Of a stretch of DNA of 64,000 bases, positions 36,560 to 48,433 are shown one piece after another. Below the pieces are notes generated by a model. It was not told where the DNA came from. It saw only the letters and a program-made list of their open reading frames with translations, and did not search any database. How positions within the stretch are numbered: the stretch's first letter is position 1; every line of letters begins with the position of its first letter. Source of the stretch: Juglans regia (Eukaryota > Streptophyta > Magnoliopsida > Fagales > Juglandaceae); assembly GCF_001411555.2 (NCBI RefSeq), contig NC_049901.1, positions 28,577,555-28,641,554 of the forward strand, read 5' to 3'. A program made the translations under genes and the position numbers.

Positions 36560-37361
36560 TAAATGATGAATGAAATTGTGGTTGTCTCCAATACCTCCCT
36601 CACAACTACGAGGGCCAACGAGATGAGTCCTATCTTACGCACTGCTCGACATCCGCTGCGACAACAAGGGGAGTCCTATATTTTGCACTGCTCGACCTCC
36701 CTCATGGCTAGGAGGTTGAATGAGGTGAGTCTAGTCTTATGCATTGCTTGACCTCCCTCACAACTATGTGGGTCAACAAGGCGAATCTAGTCTTAAGCAC
36801 TGCTTGACCTCCCTCATGACTACGAGGCTTAATGAGGCGAGTCCAGTCTTACGCACTGCTCGACCTCCACTGCGACAACAAGGTGAGTCCGGTCTTACAC
36901 ATTGCTTGACCTCCCTCACCACTACATTGGTCAACAAGGCGAGTCTAGTCTTACGCACTATTCGACCCCCCTTAGAACTAAAAGGGTCAACGAGGCAAGC
37001 TCAGTCTTAAGTACTGCTCGAACTCCACTGCGGAACAAGGCGAGTACAGTCTTATGCATTGCTTGACCTCCCTCACAACTATGAGGGTCAACGAGATGAG
37101 TTCAGTCTTATGCAGTACTCGACCTCTGCTGTGATAATAAGGTGACTCCAGTCTTACGCACAGCTTGACCTCCATTACTACTACGAGGGTCAACGAGGCG
37201 TGTCCAGTCTTACGTACTGCTCAAACTCAGCAGGGACAACAAGGTGAGCCCAATCTTAAGCACTGCTCAACCTTCGCTGCTACAACAAGGTGAGTCTAGT
37301 CTTATGCATTACTTGACCTCCCTCACAACTACGAGGGTCACTGAGGCAAGTCTAATCTTAC
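36560..37361 (+). repeat. Tat 3' tandem array, part 1 (46- and 56-bp monomers)
   Basis: Roughly fifteen monomers share GAGTCNAGTCTTACGCACTGCTCGACCT. Short monomers continue CCACTGCGACAACAAGG and long ones CCCTCACGACTACGAGGGTCAACGAGG, often alternating to give a unit of about 100 bp. Known Tat/Ogre elements carry similar 3' tandem repeats. The array is interrupted by the solo LTR at 37362. Confidence 0.85.
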
Positions 37362-39134
37362 TGTTAGACCCCCACGTCGAGTTGCCTCTAGAGATGCCGC
37401 ACATGCTCTAGCCATGGTGGGGACATGCACCTTAGCTAGCCCACAATCATGCCTTGGCTCGTGGGGTGACACGCATGGGGCGCCCAGCATGCATGCATGC
37501 CTTGGCTTGCTCGATGGCACCCACGGGGCGCCCAACATGCGGGCTAGCGAGGCTAGCAAGCGTGCAGCACAGCACAGCACCATGCGCCCTAGAGGGCCGC
37601 ACGCCCATGCGCTTCGCAGTGCGCACACCAGTGGCCCTACGAGCACCCTTGTGCCGTAAGACCATGCGGGCGCCCCTGCGCCGCATAGCCAGTCCACCCG
37701 TGCGCACACGCGCATGCCCAGACTGACCTTGCCACACACCTGCGTGCCCATGGCCCTCCTGCCGCACACCAGCGAGGCTAGTGGCACGCCCCACGGCATG
37801 CCATCCAGCGCACGGCTCCAGCCTGTGCCTTGCAGAGCAGGTCAGTGGCATGGCCACCAGGCATGCCATCCAGTGCATGGCTCCAGCCCGTGCCATGTAG
37901 CCAACGCCTAAGCCACCAGCTTGGGCCATGCCGAACCACTTAGCCATGGACCAAACCGAAGATTAACATGCAACCACTTAGCCCACCATGGGCTAGTGCA
38001 TGTCACACTATGGTTTAGTCCATGACTTTATCTTATTGTTTTTTATTGTAATTAATTATTATTTATTTACTTTCAAGGGACCTATTGGGGGTTTCCAAGT
38101 TGTAACTTATAAATAGGACCCTTAGTCATTTCATTCACATCTTTTGGCAAATTCCTAAGAGGAGAGACTTTTGTTTGAGAGATCACAAATCGGTGCCATA
38201 GCACTTGGGCTTTTTGGGTGATATACATTGATCCCAAGGAGAGGCTTACACTTTGCAATTCTTTGAATAAGTGTAGTTCATTTATCTTGTTCTTGCAACT
38301 TGGTTCACTTCATGAATCCAAGTTGTGTTTATGAATATATGAGGTTTATTCAATTCTTGTGCAACTCGTGAATCAAGTGTTGAATTATCTTATTTGTTCT
38401 TTTTATTATTCAAGGCATAAGTGTTCTTAGTTGTGTTCTTGAGTGATCTTCATATTGTTCTTGGTGTTCATCAACATTTTTGGCTCTTCAATCCATTTTA
38501 CTCATAAAAGTCGACTAACCTAGTGTTAGTCTACTTTCCATAAATTGTTGGACTCTTCCAACCCTAGTGGCCGAAACATTCTTTCCATTGGTGTGCAAAC
38601 CCCTTTCGGCCAACACTTCCCTAATTGGGAAAAACCCTGGCCGCCCACTCCACTTACCAAACTAGGATTCCTATAATTTAGGAATCCCTAGTTGACCCAA
38701 ACACTTACCCCATTCGGCCAAATCAATCCATTTGAGTTCCTTGAATTTAGGAACATCCCACCAATCACTCCCCAAGCTTGTTCGGCCAACCCTAGCCGCC
38801 CAAGCCTTGCCCTAATTCCTAAACCCTAAACACAAACCCTAGCCGCCCATCTCCATACTTCCAAACCCTAAACCTAATCCAAAGTGGCGCCAACCCTCAT
38901 TCTACCCCATTGCTGTGCACCACTTTTCCCATTGCTATCATACACTTTACCAACCTTTCCCACCATTCCATTCATCCATTCTAGCCTAAACACTTGACCA
39001 TATCCCATCCAAGTGGTCATCTTGACCACCATTGTTCGAGAATCAAGCAAGAGAAGAACGGAGGATTGGTCATCACATCAACCATATTGGCGTGGAGAAC
39101 ATAGTGTTTAGGGACTTGACCAAGGTCCCTAACA
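37362..39134 (+). mobile_element. Solo LTR with TGTTAG...CTAACA ends (1773 bp)
   Basis: TGTTAGACCC...GGTCCCTAACA, flanked by CTTAC on both sides (37357-37361 and 39135-39139), inserted inside a tandem array that continues on either side. A TATA box (TTATAAATAGG at about 38107) suggests + orientation. The first 550 bp are unusually GC-rich with internal duplications (GGGGCGCCCA(A/G)CATGC words near 37470 and 37525; CATGCCATCCAG(C/T)GCA(C/T)GGCTCCAG at about 37797 and 37863). Long reading frames on both strands there come from base composition and are not called as genes. Confidence 0.9.
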
Positions 39135-39139
39135 CTTAC

Positions 39140-39522
39140 ACACTGCTCGACCTTTGCTGCGACAAGAAGGCGAGTCTAGTCTTACGCACCGCTCGACCTC
39201 CCTCACGACTACAAGGCTCAATGAGGTGAGCCCAGTCTTATGCATTGCTCGATCTCTGCTATGACAACAAGGCGATTCTAGTCTTACACACTGCTAGATC
39301 TGCCTCACGATTATGAGGATCAACGTAGCGAGTCTAGTGTAACGCATTGTTCAACCTTCGCTGCGACAATGAGGTGAATCTAGTCTTACGCACTGCTCGA
39401 CCTTCTTAATGACTTTGAGGGTCAATGAGGTGAGTGTAGTCTAACGCACTTCTCAACCTCCCTCACAACTACGAGGGTCAACGAGGCGAGTCCAGGCTTA
39501 TGCATTGCTCGACCTCTGCTGT
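39140..39522 (+). repeat. Tat 3' tandem array, part 2
   Basis: About seven further monomers of the array at 36560-37361, in the same orientation, ending near GACCTCTGCTG. Together the two parts hold more than twenty monomers. Confidence 0.85.
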
Positions 39523-39939
39523 TGATCTCCTCGGTCACTTAGGTTTGACTTTCCTCACACTTATAGTTTGAATTATTCATGTTAATTGATCTGATTTGTT
39601 TTAAGCATCATTCTGCGATGCCTACATACAATGCACTAACTCAACGTTGGGAGATAGCGGGCGGGTCCAGACAATTGACTAAGCGACCTTCCCCCCTAAA
39701 AGATCACGATGAGACAAGAAGCAAAGAGAGCCCCAGCTTTAACTCCCAATCTATTGCGTGCTTTGGTAAACTAAGGAAAGAAAAGGGAATATAGAAAAAA
39801 TGAGAAGGCCAAAGACACATAAAGAAAGAACAACATCCATTATGTCGCAGAATATAAAGCGTTTCTATTACAGCAAGAATAAAGAATAGAATGTAGAAAA
39901 AAAGGGGAAAAATAAAGTGCAGAACTAGATCTTTTTCCA
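39523..39939. other. Tat 3' region, non-coding
   Basis: Links the tandem array to the antisense reading frame. No domain or repeat recognised. Confidence 0.35.
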
Positions 39940-42480
39940 CAGCAACACCATGGTTCAGCGTGGCCACGTCTGGGGTAAGAGACAGCATATGGTCCCACAT
40001 CCTCTCCAAGCCTTTGATAAAACCAAAGGACTAGGCTTGGTTGCGGACTGCCTTGACCAGCTTCAACTGATCATTCAAACGAGCAATGGTGTCTTGGACC
40101 TTGGGTCAAATTTGACCTCAAGTCCTAGATGATGAAGTCGTGAGAGGACACCTGGAGTTCCATCTCTCCCAACTTGGCCTCCAACTCCTCCACACGCAAC
40201 TTCCCTTGTCTGTATTGTGGCATGAGCCTTAGCCATCTCGGCCTTTAGGTCTTTCAACTGTCAGGCCTTGGACTCAAGCCTGTCCTTCTTATGCTTTAGC
40301 AACTTGGAGAGGGATGTGTATTGGTCATTGAGCCAATTGTACGTTTGGGTGTCAGAGTTGCATTGCCTTTTCAACTATTAGTTCTCTTCTTGAAGCTCCC
40401 AAACAACCTTTTTCAGCACATCAAGCTCCTCCATCAGGGGGTTTGACAGGCCTTGCAGGGTGTCTCATTCCTCCACACAAAGCACAGCTTCGAGGCGATG
40501 CTGGCCATTCTCTTCCAGAGACTTGTCAGGGTCGATCCTTCTTTGTTTTTGCCGAAGACTGGACTCCACCTTAGTCAGGGTCTCAACAACCTCCTCCTCC
40601 TTGTTCGGCCATCCACGATGAGAGTTGCCAACTATTCTACCCCTAACAAACACACTAGTCAAGTCAACAACAAGAAAATGAAATGGGAGAAGTAAAAGAA
40701 AAGGACACGCTGAAGCTTAACCCGAAAAATAATGTGTTAAGTGTGCTCACCATCCCCCAGATAGACTTGGCACTGGCTCTCTCAAAATTGAATTCTGCTC
40801 ATGGGACTTCTCTCCCACCTGTCTCGTGAGATGACCTTACATGCCCCAAGTGTAGGGAAGGGAAATCCTCCTGGGCAGGAGAACTGTCTGGCCCCTCCTG
40901 CGGGGGCTGAACGAAGACCCAACACTGCTTGTTGCACCATCCTGAGGTGCCTTGATAGCCTTCTCCCTTACCCTGATTTTAGGATCTGCCTCCTAGGAGA
41001 AGATGACAACCTTTGCTTCCCCCTTCGTTGTCAGCTTCACGGGGACCTCCACTACTACCATCTTGACCTCGGTATCTAGCGAGACCACGATGGACACTGT
41101 GAAGGTGTTAGTGAAGGATAACAAGGCCTCAGCCTCAGAAAAGACCACTGGAGCCTTATTGACCTCTGTTGACGCCTACAAGACCTCAGCCTAGGGCAAA
41201 GCCACCAGAACTTCCTCGACCACTTCTACCGTCACCACAAGAAACTTGCCCTCTATCGAAGTAAATTCATGCTTAGGCGAATGGTCAAAAGGGGACTCAA
41301 GGATAGAAACCTATCTTTGCCAAGGTCAAAGACGTCTTCGCCCTTGCTCACCTGTACCTACCCCCCGGCGAATGGGGACCCCTGGCTTCCAATTGCACGC
41401 TCATGTCCCTCGGGGGAGGAAATCATCTCAACATTGACGTCGGTGGAGGGACAACGATCTAAGACTCTTTTAAGGGTCATTCCGAGAGAGTCCTGTAGAA
41501 ATGCAGTGCCAAAATCTCCTCAGCTGAAATAAGGACCTCAACCCTCCCCGTGTTGCCTGGCGGGGTAGGGGAAGAAATGGCCTAAGAAACTAGAGGGGGG
41601 ACTTCGTGCCTAGGGCTTTGGCCACCTTAGAAATGACTCGAATCCCTAGGGACTCATCGGTAACAATGGAACCACTTAGCTGGGCGGCGAACAACGCAAC
41701 CTTGGAGGCAAGAGATGGCTAGGTAGATGTAGCAACCCCAGCAGCGGCCGAAGATGATCTCAGCTGATGCACAACCATGGGGATGGATGGTTAGCCGGAT
41801 GGGGTTGGTGAAGTGGAGTTAGAACTACTATCCCCAGGCTCCTCCGCTCAAGGCTTTTTCCCCTTCCCCTCCAACGGCGAGCTCGGAGGCCTTTTGTGCC
41901 TTTGAGGGGTAGGGGAATTCGACATTCATTGAAATGAGTGTAAGCTGGGGTCCTAGGTATCGCCTTATGCTAGCATCATTCAACAAGGCCTCAAAGTAGA
42001 CATCTTTCAGGTGCGAGTCAATCCAGGCTCGGACAATATCTAGCCGACTCTCCTCTTCTCTAGTAGGTGTCGGATGAACCCTCTTATCCTTTGGGACGAC
42101 TCCTAGATGGAGCGAATTGAGTATTCCTACTGAGTAGTCTGCTCGGGTTGGAACTCCCACCCCTTACTAGATGAAAAGAAGAACCGCAGGGTCTAATCTT
42201 TGACTCGATTGTATCGCTACTCCAAATAGACCATCGTTTGCCCTTGACGTGACTGGAAACTACAAGTGTTACCCTTAGGCCTCAATATGCTATGGGTTAG
42301 AAGGAATTCCTAGCCGATGAGATCTGGGATTCTGGGCTAACCTCCTCCAATGCCCAGTGCCAGACGACGCAACAACTGGTCAAAATCCTCCAGACATTGG
42401 GGTGAAGCTGTATGGGAGCAAGGCAAAGGAAGTCCAGCCTGTCGTGAATTGACAGGCAAAAAGGAAGCCATAGTCAGCAA
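39940..42480 (-). pseudogene. Antisense reading frame of the Tat element (decayed coiled-coil protein)
   Basis: On the - strand, opposite to gag-pol, coding-like stretches occur in order. The segment 42160-41828 includes GILNSLHLGVVPK, RLDIVRAWIDSHL and NDASIRRYLGPQLTLISM. Further along, 40662-40075 is heptad-rich and charged, with words such as LMEELDVLKKVVWELQEEN and LKDLKAEMAKAHATIQ, suggesting a coiled coil. Stops and frameshifts break it. Some Tat elements (for example Grande in maize) have an antisense gene between pol and the 3' LTR, and position and orientation fit that here. Its biochemical role is unknown to me. Plus-strand frames over the same region look like shadows. Confidence 0.6.
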
Positions 42481-42802
42481 GTAAATATGCTGGGGTATAA
42501 TGCCACCCTCGAGGGTGGCAATAAATCTAGCAGTATGTAGTAATTCATAGTGGATAATTCTTTTAACTACTTAAGGACAATGGCAATAAATAAAAATGGT
42601 ACCGAATGTAAAGTCCTAAAAGTTTGAAACTTCCTTAATTGTACTTTCTTGAAAACAAATAATTGTTTTCAAAACCATTTCCCCAAAACACAGGGACCAT
42701 CAAAGTACTGTTTCACAAAAGTCATAATTCATTGTCTTTTCTTTTCCACTACTCCTACTCCCATGGTCCTTTCTTCCTCCCTTCTCCTTTTTATTTTTCT
42801 TT

Positions 42803-43009
42803 CTAATATGGTTTCTTCCTCTTTTCCAAAAAGTGGTTTTTATCTCTATTCTTCAATCTCTTCGTCTCTTCTATAAGTTGTAAGGTCTCAGAGATGATTC
42901 GTTCGACATTCTCTATCCTATCCAAAAGAGAGGGCTCTGAAGAGCTCTCAGTAGTCTCGAGCATCTCCTTAGTGGTCAGGGTTACTTTGGTCCTCTTGCG
43001 TTTCGTCAT
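42803..43009 (-). other. Small unrecognised basic/acidic reading frame next to LTR copy B2
   Basis: Sixty-eight codons from an ATG at 43009: a Lys/Arg-rich start, then SSSEPSLLDRIENVERIIS with coiled-coil character. It lies immediately downstream (element sense) of LTR-like copy B2, where a gag start might be expected. I do not recognise the product, and its reality as a gene is doubtful. Confidence 0.25.
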
Positions 43010-46000
43010 CTAAACCTATTACAACTTCTACCATTCTGGGTGGAGAATGGTAGTGGAAACTACCACGGTGAGATTTCAACAAATCTTAGTAAGTAAACAA
43101 TCAGCATTACGGCAGATTATCACAGACATATACAAGTAAACCACAAATAATAGCAATCCATAGATAAATGAATGCATGGACATGAACTTGACATGAAAAC
43201 TTTGACATACGCAACATAGACTTTTCATAAAACATATTCTCGTCTTATAAACTTCTTAACACTTGGTCATATCATTTGAGCTTGGTTCTTGTTCTTGTCA
43301 TAACATATCATGCCATACTTTTCATATCATCACATATCATGCCATTCTTATCATTTCATAACATTTTCATATTGTGATCATATCACATCGTAACATATCA
43401 TGGCATAACGTAACATATCATATCATATCATGACATATCATAACATATCATAACATAACATAACATAACATGGAGCTGAAATGCCTTAATAATTTCATGA
43501 TTCATATGAATGGATACCTCACAGTTCTCCTATGCACCGTGTGTTCCCTGCTAGTTACTGTATCAACTAACGATCCACTTGATCAAGGTGATTACGTCAG
43601 GACATCAACAAATTCTTTTTAAGGCAAATCGCTAATTTCGCCTTCACCATATGACACCCACTAACTTTAGGTGCAACCCCACTCCGATATCCTTTCCTTA
43701 AGGAACCATTCGAGGCCCACCGACTGTACTTGTTCGACCTAGGGGTGTCCACTCAACTTTAAACACTCCAGAGTGGATAGAGAGTTCCACTAAGGAATTT
43801 TCCCGTCCTAGCACCTGGGGTTGTGATAAAACATGCTTTTGACTCTTTCTTTTGAAAACATGGACTTACATGCATTTGACATGAACATATGACATTACAA
43901 TTTACCATACTCATGCAAACATGTACAACCCAAAACATATATGATCCAATTCACAATGTACATCTCACAATATGGCTTGAAAACATTTGAACATGCAATC
44001 ATATGACGAATACATGTAAACATACTTGAATTACATTCAGCCATATAAAAAATAGATTCGGATTCCCTTATTATGGCCTTGGCCGAAACAATCAAGTCCT
44101 CCAATCATGAACTTACATCATCACAACACATATTAACATGCTTTCACACGTTCATAGATTAAAGCAAACATGTATGGCATATTTACATGTCAAAACCGAA
44201 ACCCTAATCAGGGCATTTTCGAAATACACTTCATCAAACCATCATAAAACCATGGCATCTCATATTCATATCGAAATCGAATATACATACCACAATATAA
44301 CAAGATTCAATCAATTAAAAACACACAAGTTCACAAAATATGTACAAGTGCTATCCAAAGTAAGTTGAAAGTTTACTTACAAAATCCAATGTGCAATTAA
44401 AATAAGCAAATTTGAAAAATGTAGTAACAAGGTCATAAGAATCCATTCTTTCAAAACCCTATGCCATGCATGAGTGAGTGAGTGAGTGCTTTAGGTTATT
44501 CTTCAAGACAAGAGGAACCCTAATCTTCAAGGCTGTCTCATAGATCCAAAACTTCTAAAGAATAAAACCCTAGTTTTTCTTCCAAAAATCATGTTTAGGC
44601 GGTGCCCTTCCTTTCCTTCCCAAAATATTCATCCTCACATCTTAACCAAATGATGATTTAGATTCTCACTCTTGAAAGAAATCCCTAAGCATTTTGAATA
44701 TGGAAAGTGTGTGCTTATGTGGAAGATCACCTTGAAACCAAAAGTATTCTCCTCCCCATGGTCAAGTGTGTGTGTGTGTGTGAAGAACCCATGGGAAAAA
44801 CTGAAACATTCCCTCTCTATTGGTTGTGCATGTATGGGCAAGAAATAGTGAGATGACTCTTACCTTTGTGTGCTTCCTCTCTTTTCGAATGGTGTAGGAG
44901 AAATCCTGGGTGATTTTGAAATAATGCTTGAAGAGTGAGGGTGGTTTTTGGTTGGTGAGAAAACTTGAGAAAATGAAAACTAGAGAGAGAGCAATGGTGA
45001 TGGCTGAATGGTGCTAAAATCAAATATGGAGATTTGTCCAAAAAGGGATCCTCACATTTCGGCTATCCCTTTATATAGAAGCCTCCCTCGCTTCTTGAAA
45101 TCCCAAACACCTTGTGCATGGATGCCACTTGGCCTATTGTGAAAGAGTCTCTAACTCTTCCCTAGGATGACCTTGGAAACCCAAAGGCCTCCCTCACATG
45201 TGGCGTGTAGCCTTCCCAACCAAAATCCTCTTTCCATCTTTGCCCTTTTCATGTGTCTAGGTTCAATGCACTTTGTGGTAAAAAGGTAAAATCTGAAACC
45301 CTAAATCTTCCTTGAATCCCTTACATTTGTGCATGGTTGCCATGTGGCAAGTGAAGTATGTGTTTGGGTGCCTTGTGCTTGCCGAAAATCATAGATCCTT
45401 TCAAGAGATCTTTCATCTTCCTAGGTGTAGGTGTCGTGTGTCCCTTGAGATTTCCTTACCCAAGCCGTCATCCCCTTCTTCTTCCTTAACCAAATCTTCT
45501 AGATTTATGACTCTTTCTATTCCCAAGCAAAGACCCCTCTTGGAACTCGAAAATCCTTCCCATGCATGACAAGTGTCAACCAAGGTGGTTGGCCTTTGCA
45601 TGTGGGCATGTAGGACTAGGGTTTTCCTCCAAAACCCTTATTTTTCTCTTTCCCCTTTTTCCATTTTCACATCCAGGTTCATTGTGTCTAAAATAAAACA
45701 CACTTGTGCATGAGGGACAAGTGGCACTAGGTTAGTGAGGGTTGGCGTGTTCCCTAGGTAGCCGAATCCTCTCTCCATGCCTCATCCACTCACCTCCTTC
45801 TAGAACCTTTATGCATGTTGGACAAGTGTCATGTGTTGCTCCTTTCCTAGGTTTCAAAAGATGAGCTTCTAGGAAAACCAAAAGAGCTTCTCATGCCATG
45901 TGGTGCCTCCACCACCCTTAGGGATCAACTCTGGGCTTCAAAAACCCTAATTCCTAAAAGGGCCGAATCCCCTATGGGCCTTTCCTTCTATTTTCTCTTG

Positions 46001-46090
46001 TGGACCCTTTAATCTAGAATTCTAAGATCCAATCCAACAAATAAATAGAAAATGGCTCAAATAAATTCTCCAACACTTAGCCAAATAACC
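43010..46090 (-). repeat. LTR of a Tekay/Del-like family, copy B2
   Basis: Shares ordered landmarks with 25130-28339: TCTACCATTC(C/T)GGG at 43027, a TGAGATTT hairpin at 43069-43088, CCTATGCACCGTG at about 43530, GCTAGTTACTG, a GTAAGT...ACTTAC palindrome at 44360-44380, and runs of short gene-like but non-coding sequence afterwards. A CATATCATAACA low-complexity tract lies at 43265-43475 and a G/T microsatellite at 44767-44781. The right edge is where the next LTR begins. Confidence 0.6.
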
Positions 46091-48098
46091 TGTAACGCCA
46101 CGAACCCGAAGGTCCGGAGAGTTAGCTCTTAATACTTAAAATTAACTTAAATAGCACAACTATAAAATCCAGAAAATCCCATAAAGTATTCATTTACCCA
46201 ACCAAATATCTATAATCCATCATAAGGACAATACATAAATTCTTAATCAAATAAATTGAAACTCTCCAAAAACTTGAAAACATCCTCAACTCATCAAATC
46301 AAATACCCGAAAAATAAACCAATTTACTAACTACGACTCGCAAATAAGTATTTGTACCCTCAAGCACTTATTCCACTATGATCATCACACCTTGATAAAC
46401 TTTCTACTCTTGTTCTCCAGCTGAACCATCAAAATTATCTGAAAAATAATTGGAGATAAGGGGTGAGTTATCAACAACTCAATAAGCAGAGGACATATAC
46501 TAGTATGTAAATATGAGCACTTACAGAGTTCAGAATGCAGAACAAAAATATTTTCATTTTCAGAGTGCGGAAGCAAAACATGTTATCAAAATATTAGAGC
46601 GAAAGTTCGAAAATATTCCTAATCAAAATCCCTTTGGCATAGCATAAACTGAAACATCACATCTTATTTTATCATATCAGAACAAATACAATGTTTAACC
46701 CCCGTGGTAGGATTGTGCAAACCCCGGTAGCTAACCGAGCAGAAACAGAATGTGAATCTTCCCTTCATTTATTCTCGGAGCCCCGAGTGTGCACATAGGA
46801 AAGACCACACAGAAAACCACTTTGTTTCCAAAGTGGGTGCACCAGAAACAGAAAAGTTGGTACCAACCTGAACAGAGGCCACAGTTTTACATCCGTGGTA
46901 AGGTCATAATGGAATAGAAACAAAACCAGAATGTTATGTCAGAGGTTTTCAGAAATCACTTCAGATCATATCAGAGTACAGATAATCTTTAGAACAGAAC
47001 AAAATCATATCACAACATAATTTATGCACAAAATTTCATATTCACTCCCTTTTCAAAGTTCAGAAACAGAATGTAAAAAAATAAGTTCATGTCTACACCA
47101 GTCATGATAGAAAATAATTTCTTCTTAAAGAGAATCTCATGAGTAATACAGAACAAATAACTGAGGTAGTTCAAATTTCTTTTCAAACTCGAATATGTAT
47201 ATTTTCCAAAAAATAACCTCAGCTCATTTTATTTTAATGCAAAGTCTAGCATAGGAACCCCGCTTACCTGAACTTCTTAGCCTTTTCGAAATTCCTCAAA
47301 AATGTCGAACAATAATTAATCGTCACCTATAAAATAATCACATAATTCTCATAAATTTCCAATTAATCTCTTATTTCTATATTCAATCCTACGCTTCTAA
47401 AATAACCTATTAAAACCCTCAAAACCTAAAATTTCAAATCATTACTTTCTAAAATCATCACTGTTGATTTAATAACTATGATAATAACATTTAAAAGTCA
47501 GACCTATTTATTTTTTAAAATCAACTATAAATTTTAATACTGGATAATATAATTATCCCAAAATATTTATAAAAACCATAACTATTTTTAAATAGACTAA
47601 ATCATATCTAAAAATGTTTAAAAATAAAATTACATCATTATCGATTACTTTTGAAAGAAAACTTTGCTTAATAACAATTTAAATTGTTTAAAAGATTTCT
47701 GTAAACAAAAATAAAATAGAGTACACTAATACATATTTAAAAGTTTAAAACATGCTAATACAGCTTGTACTCAAAGGGTAAAGATGTAACTTACCACAAA
47801 TAATATATGCTTGACCAACTATATGGTAAGCTTTGTTATTTGAAAACCTGGTCATACTATGTGAGGTAAGTTTACGCGGCAGAGGCACATCGTGAGGGAA
47901 GGGAACATTCGACAACGCAAGGAGCTGACTGAGGTTGGCGGTGGTGGGTGCGGCGCTGGGTGCGGTGGAAGGTGGTGAACTCGGCGGAGCACTGAGAGAG
48001 AGAGAGAGAACAACAGAGAGAGAGAGAGAGAGGGCATCGCGAACATGCTTGCGGTAGCTGGGCCAGGCTGTTTCCGGTGGAGGCTTGTGGTGTTGCGG
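46091..48098 (-). repeat. Tekay/Del-like LTR related to 11011-13953, left part
   Basis: Starts TGTAACGCC and follows the 11011 solo LTR over long distances: GGAGATAA(G/A)GGGTGAGTTATCAAC, GACATATACTAG, GCAAAGTCTAG(C/G)ATAGGAACCCCGCTTACC, and the GA-rich block near 48000. It is interrupted near 48098 by the gene-capturing element and probably resumes at about 51240. No matching target duplication was seen around 46091/51680 (TAACC versus GGGTT). Confidence 0.75.
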
Positions 48099-48430
48099 TG
48101 TTGAACATCCGCAATAGAGATAGGAATGATCAAAGTCATAGAAGGCTTGGGTTGAGTAATAAGAATTAGTAATTGAGTTTATTTGCTTGAGTCTAGTTGA
48201 GTCGGGCCATGACCCATTTATTGTTAGTTATATTTTGATTGGACTTTATGTTACCGTTGGAGTAGATGGCCAGTGGCCCAAGAGAGAAGTCATATATGTA
48301 GTAGAATGAGGGACTTGTGAGGGCATCCAGAATCATTAATGAAAATATTTTCTATTCTCTTTTCTCTTGGAGGCAAGGTCAACCTCGAATTTGACCATTT
48401 TCTTTACATTTTATTATCTCATCTTCACTC
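48099..48430 (+). repeat. 5' LTR of the gene-capturing element
   Basis: The conserved part is 48108-48404. TG is at 48099, and the 3' end probably lies just before the primer-site-like sequence at 48431. The first nine bases differ from the right copy more than the rest does. Confidence 0.75.
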
Positions 48431-48433
48431 AAT

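Larger units (their letters stand above)
23150..43000 (+). mobile_element. Decayed Tat-lineage Ty3/gypsy retrotransposon, split by several insertions
   Basis: Pieces in order: PBS (23815), gag (to 24497), RT/RNase H/second RNase H/integrase (28346-30610), integrase C-terminus (36278-36540), tandem array (36560-39522) and an antisense reading frame (39940-42480). A second archaeal-like RNase H, a 3' tandem array and an antisense frame after integrase are all known for the Tat/Ogre/Grande group. It is cut by LTR sequence at 24498-28339, the 5.66-kb unit at 30611-36272 and the solo LTR at 37362-39134. Both outer ends are approximate. Confidence 0.75.

Noticed and set aside
37447..37947. Overlapping Ala/Arg/Gly-rich frames on both strands
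   Set aside because: Product of the GC-rich, internally duplicated start of a solo LTR with exact target duplication.
40801..41532. Plus-strand frames over the Tat antisense region
   Set aside because: Products show no conserved motif, while the - strand shows ordered protein-like blocks.
43265..43475. CATATCATAACA-rich tract as a CRISPR-like or satellite array
   Set aside because: Irregular low-complexity sequence without fixed unit or spacers, inside an LTR.
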